In this document: in pieces, positions 6,611 through 8,909 of the stretch
Position numbering within the stretch: the first letter of the stretch is position 1
How the letters are laid out: each line of letters opens with the position of its first letter
NCBI GenBank assembly: GCA_024696565.1
Contig: JAILGR010000136.1
Span: 1 to 8,909, forward strand
DNA: 8,909 nt
From: Acholeplasmatales bacterium
Lineage (GTDB): Bacteria; Bacillota_I; Bacilli_A; Acholeplasmatales; Anaeroplasmataceae
Direction of reading: 5' to 3'
Translations under genes and position numbers: made by a program
Notes under the pieces: model-generated
What the model saw: the letters and a program-made list of their open reading frames with translations, nothing else
Databases searched by the model: none
What the model was told of the DNA's origin: nothing

Positions 6611-6639
6611 CAAAGGGATGCAAAAATAGCATCCCTTCG
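6611..6639 (-). other. Intercistronic stem-loop between oppA and oppB
   Basis: In minus-strand RNA the arms CGAAGGGAUGC and GCAUCCCUUUG pair over 11 bp around a 7-base loop. One pair is a G-U wobble that forms only in the minus-strand transcript, since the same position is A/C in plus-strand RNA. It starts 27 bases after the oppA stop. It is not followed directly by a U-run (UGUGCGCGUUU follows), so it is not a canonical terminator. Such hairpins after a binding-protein gene often act as a 3' stabiliser or partial terminator so that more binding protein is made than permease. That role is inferred. Confidence 0.7.
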
Positions 6640-6665
6640 AAGAATTATTTTTAAAATACTTCTTT

Positions 6666-8909
6666 CTATTCGTAACTTAAATTTCCGCCTTGTTCTTGAA
6701 CATAAGTTGCCCACTCAGCATCATTATAAGTATATCTCATTAATCTTAAGCCACCGAATCCATACATTACGTTATAATCTTCAGTGAAATACTTAACCTT
6801 ATAAGATAATAATGATACTACAGTTGTAGAACATAGAGGAATACAATAATACTTCTCTAAATATTTAGCCTCTAATTGTGCTGTAATGTCAAGCTTTGTA
6901 TCGAAATCAGCTGATGCATAATCACCAGTACCAATCATACAATTTGACCATTGTTGCCATGTCTTAGTTACTGATTCGCCGTTAACTTCAAGAGTTAAAG
7001 TTTCAGCAGTAGGATCCCAGCATCCTGCTTCATGAATATCATATTGATCTGGATCCATGTATACTTGGAAGTTTCTGAATGGATAGAATGCAGCACCACC
7101 CCATGCACCATAACCGATTGCATAAGTACCATTTGCAACTGCTTTATATCTATCTGTTAAACTACCAATACCTTCTAATGTAATCTTACCAAAACCAGAA
7201 TCTTTAGCTGCATCATTTAAGTACTTTTCAAGCTTAGCTACACAAGCATTAGCTGAAGCGTCCATAGCAGCCTTTTGCCAACCGATTTGGAACTTGATAT
7301 CTTGACCAGCAACATACTTTCCTTCAGCTACTAATTCATCACAAGCTTGTTTTAATAAAGCTGCTGCTGCAGTTGGGTTGTAACCAGTAATAGCATTATA
7401 AGCTTCTTCTAGAGTCTTATAATCTTTATCAGCACCATATTCATAACCATAGAAATTAACGATAGTCTCCATAGCTTGGTCAGACTTTCTATAGCTTGAG
7501 TTTGGATCGTTGAAGATATCATAATAATATAGATTGTTCATTAAATATGTAGCTGGCTTATAACCTTCTGTTGCAGTAACGAAGTCAGCTCTATCAATTG
7601 CTAAGCTGAATGCCTTACGGAAGTTATTATTAGCTAAAACTTGTCCGTTAATATTAGTACCAGCTTCATTCATAGCAGCAAGCTTGTTAGGGTCAGTGTT
7701 GAAGAACAATCTCATTGTATAAGTTTCATCAACCTTATAAATTTGAGAAGACATTGTATAATTAGGGATGTCAGCTGCATCTGGTGCCCAGTCGTCAAGT
7801 TCACCCTTCATGAATTTTTCCTTAGCTGTTTGTTTTTGGTAAACATCAATTACAATCTTTTGAGTGATGTATTGTTGTTCTTTCTTTCCATCAATTTCAA
7901 ATTGAGTTAATGAATATAAGTAACCATCTTCTGTCTTTTGGTAACCATACCAATAAGGGTTTCTTTCGAAAATGATTTGCTTAGATGCTTGGTAAGCAGT
8001 CATCATGTATGGACCATAAGACATTGAAGTCTCTAAATTAGACATATATTTAGTAGTCTTAACTCCAGCTTCAGTTTTAGTTAATTGATCATATAAATCA
8101 GTCTTAACTAACCAAGTATCAGTCATTGATGTTAAGAAATAATTATAATCTTCAGCAGTCTTTAATACATAATTGATAGTGTAATCATCAACCTTATATA
8201 AACCTACTGTTTCATAGCCCATTTCTGGATTATAATTTTCATTTGTTTGATAAATAGATAACCAAGAAGCATAATCTCCACCAACTTCGCAGTATGAAGC
8301 ATATGGTCTACCTGGTGCTAAATAATAGTCATAAATATCTTTAGCGCTAAATTCATCATAATATGTAGATTCACAATCAGCATAATATTCATTTTCAATT
8401 GCAGTCTTTTGATCATCAGTTAATGCATCATATGTTTCCTTTAATGCTGCAGCTAATTTCTCTTTATAATCATCAGCTTCTGGATTTAAATAATCAGCAC
8501 TTTCTGGGTCTGTATATTTTGCAGGTAATTCAACATAATCATAACCAGCTGCATCTGTATATGGATCACAATGTTCTGGATTAGTCTTATCGAATTCATC
8601 CTTTAAAGCATATGCTCCATATGTTGTTGTATCAGCAATAGATACCCATTGAGGACAAGCATTGCCTTCAGAATCTGTGTAGCCCTTAGCACCATAGAAT
8701 TCATGTACATCTAAATAAACTGTTTCACCAGCAGCAATTGCTGCAGCGTTGTTAGCATATTTAGTACCTACGCTTACATATAAACCTTTAGTCTTAGAAT
8801 AGTAATAATCATATGCACCTGCGATTGCAGATTCACCATTGATATATAAGTTAGCACGATAGTTTAGCATTTCAGGGTCTAATAATCTCTTCATAGACTC
8901 GATATAGCT
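6666..8909 (-). CDS. oppA: Oligopeptide ABC transporter substrate-binding protein OppA, N-terminus beyond the window
   Basis: Extracytoplasmic peptide-binding protein (SBP family 5) that delivers ligand to OppBC. The frame stays open to the window edge (codons for S-Y-I-E-S precede the first visible Met at 8894), and K-R-L-L-D-P is an internal motif of the family, so that Met is not the start. The signal peptide and lipobox lie outside. Numbering from that Met: V-D-D-Y-T-I-N-Y-V-L (235-244), S-Y-G-P-Y-M-M (292-298) with F-E-R-N-P-Y-W-Y-G (309-317), and N-N-F-R-K-A-F-S-L-A-I-D-R (423-435) are the standard blocks. The visible part alone is 747 residues, against about 540-600 for a whole typical OppA. 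Extra sequence is clearest between K-R-L-L-D-P and residue 235, a Tyr/Asp/Ala-rich region roughly 150 residues longer than usual. The stop is TAG, whereas every other gene here ends in TAA. Peptides are the likely ligand by context; other small ligands of family 5 are possible. Confidence 0.92.
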   Translation of the reverse strand, partial: SYIESMKRLLDPEMLNYRANLYINGESAIAGAYDYYYSKTKGLYVSVGTKYANNAAAIAAGETVYLDVHEFYGAKGYTDSEGNACPQWVSIADTTTYGAYALKDEFDKTNPEHCDPYTDAAGYDYVELPAKYTDPESADYLNPEADDYKEKLAAALKETYDALTDDQKTAIENEYYADCESTYYDEFSAKDIYDYYLAPGRPYASYCEVGGDYASWLSIYQTNENYNPEMGYETVGLYKVDDYTINYVLKTAEDYNYFLTSMTDTWLVKTDLYDQLTKTEAGVKTTKYMSNLETSMSYGPYMMTAYQASKQIIFERNPYWYGYQKTEDGYLYSLTQFEIDGKKEQQYITQKIVIDVYQKQTAKEKFMKGELDDWAPDAADIPNYTMSSQIYKVDETYTMRLFFNTDPNKLAAMNEAGTNINGQVLANNNFRKAFSLAIDRADFVTATEGYKPATYLMNNLYYYDIFNDPNSSYRKSDQAMETIVNFYGYEYGADKDYKTLEEAYNAITGYNPTAAAALLKQACDELVAEGKYVAGQDIKFQIGWQKAAMDASANACVAKLEKYLNDAAKDSGFGKITLEGIGSLTDRYKAVANGTYAIGYGAWGGAAFYPFRNFQVYMDPDQYDIHEAGCWDPTAETLTLEVNGESVTKTWQQWSNCMIGTGDYASADFDTKLDITAQLEAKYLEKYYCIPLCSTTVVSLLSYKVKYFTEDYNVMYGFGGLRLMRYTYNDAEWATYVQEQGGNLSYE

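Noticed and set aside
6572..6665. Internal promoter for oppB in the gap after oppA
   Set aside because: The A/T-rich stretch near 6590-6603 could mimic a -10 element, but I see no convincing -35/-10 pair on the minus strand at the right spacing.
7641..7910. Open frame of 89 codons on the plus strand opposite oppA
   Set aside because: Antisense to the conserved middle part of oppA, with no family resemblance and no convincing ribosome site; a shadow of the real gene.
8399..8584. Open frame of 61 codons on the plus strand opposite oppA
   Set aside because: Its His/Asn/Leu/Gln-rich composition is what antisense reading of Asp/Tyr/Ala codons gives; nothing supports expression.
1..8909. CRISPR arrays, tRNA or rRNA genes, insertion sequences, riboswitches
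   Set aside because: I found no spaced direct repeats, cloverleaf sequences, transposase motifs or conserved riboswitch cores on either strand. Coding sequence fills nearly the whole window.

Overview
The window is an AT-rich stretch of a low-GC Bacillota-type genome. The ATPases end in AmiE/AmiF-like tails, DUF3899 and CYTH (YjbK-like) genes flank the locus, and Shine-Dalgarno sites are strong. Together these point to Bacilli or a relative such as the Erysipelotrichales or RF39-like/Mollicutes-related groups. Tryptophan is encoded by TGG and no in-frame TGA is needed, so the code is the standard bacterial one and not the mycoplasma one. The lineage is inferred, not proven.

Layout: the extreme left edge holds the last 43 codons of a plus-strand gene, probably a CYTH-domain (triphosphate tunnel) protein. 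It ends at three tandem TAA codons and runs into a perfect 15-bp inverted repeat that works as a terminator on both strands. Everything to the right lies on the minus strand and reads right to left as one operon: oppA (substrate-binding lipoprotein, cut by the right edge), a 94-nt gap with a stem-loop, oppB, oppC, oppD, oppF and a small DUF3899 membrane protein. Downstream of the gap the genes are packed tightly. Two junctions are the same 7-mer TAATATG (stop, one base, start), and two are 11-bp overlaps.

Function: OppA should capture peptides outside the cell. OppB and OppC form the membrane channel, and OppD and OppF hydrolyse ATP to drive import. Both ATPases keep complete Walker A, Q-loop, signature, Walker B and H-loop motifs, so the transporter looks active. 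DUF3899 has no assigned function; its overlap with oppF suggests coupled expression.

Most unusual feature: four of the five Opp subunits are much larger than their families' normal size, through insertions at definable points. OppD carries about 375 extra residues between the Q-loop region and the signature motif. OppF carries about 110 residues of charged, coiled-coil-like sequence before its Q-loop. OppC carries about 230 extracytoplasmic residues between TM1 and the conserved permease core. OppA has an expanded N-lobe. OppB is of ordinary size. The result would be an Opp transporter with added structure on both sides of the membrane.
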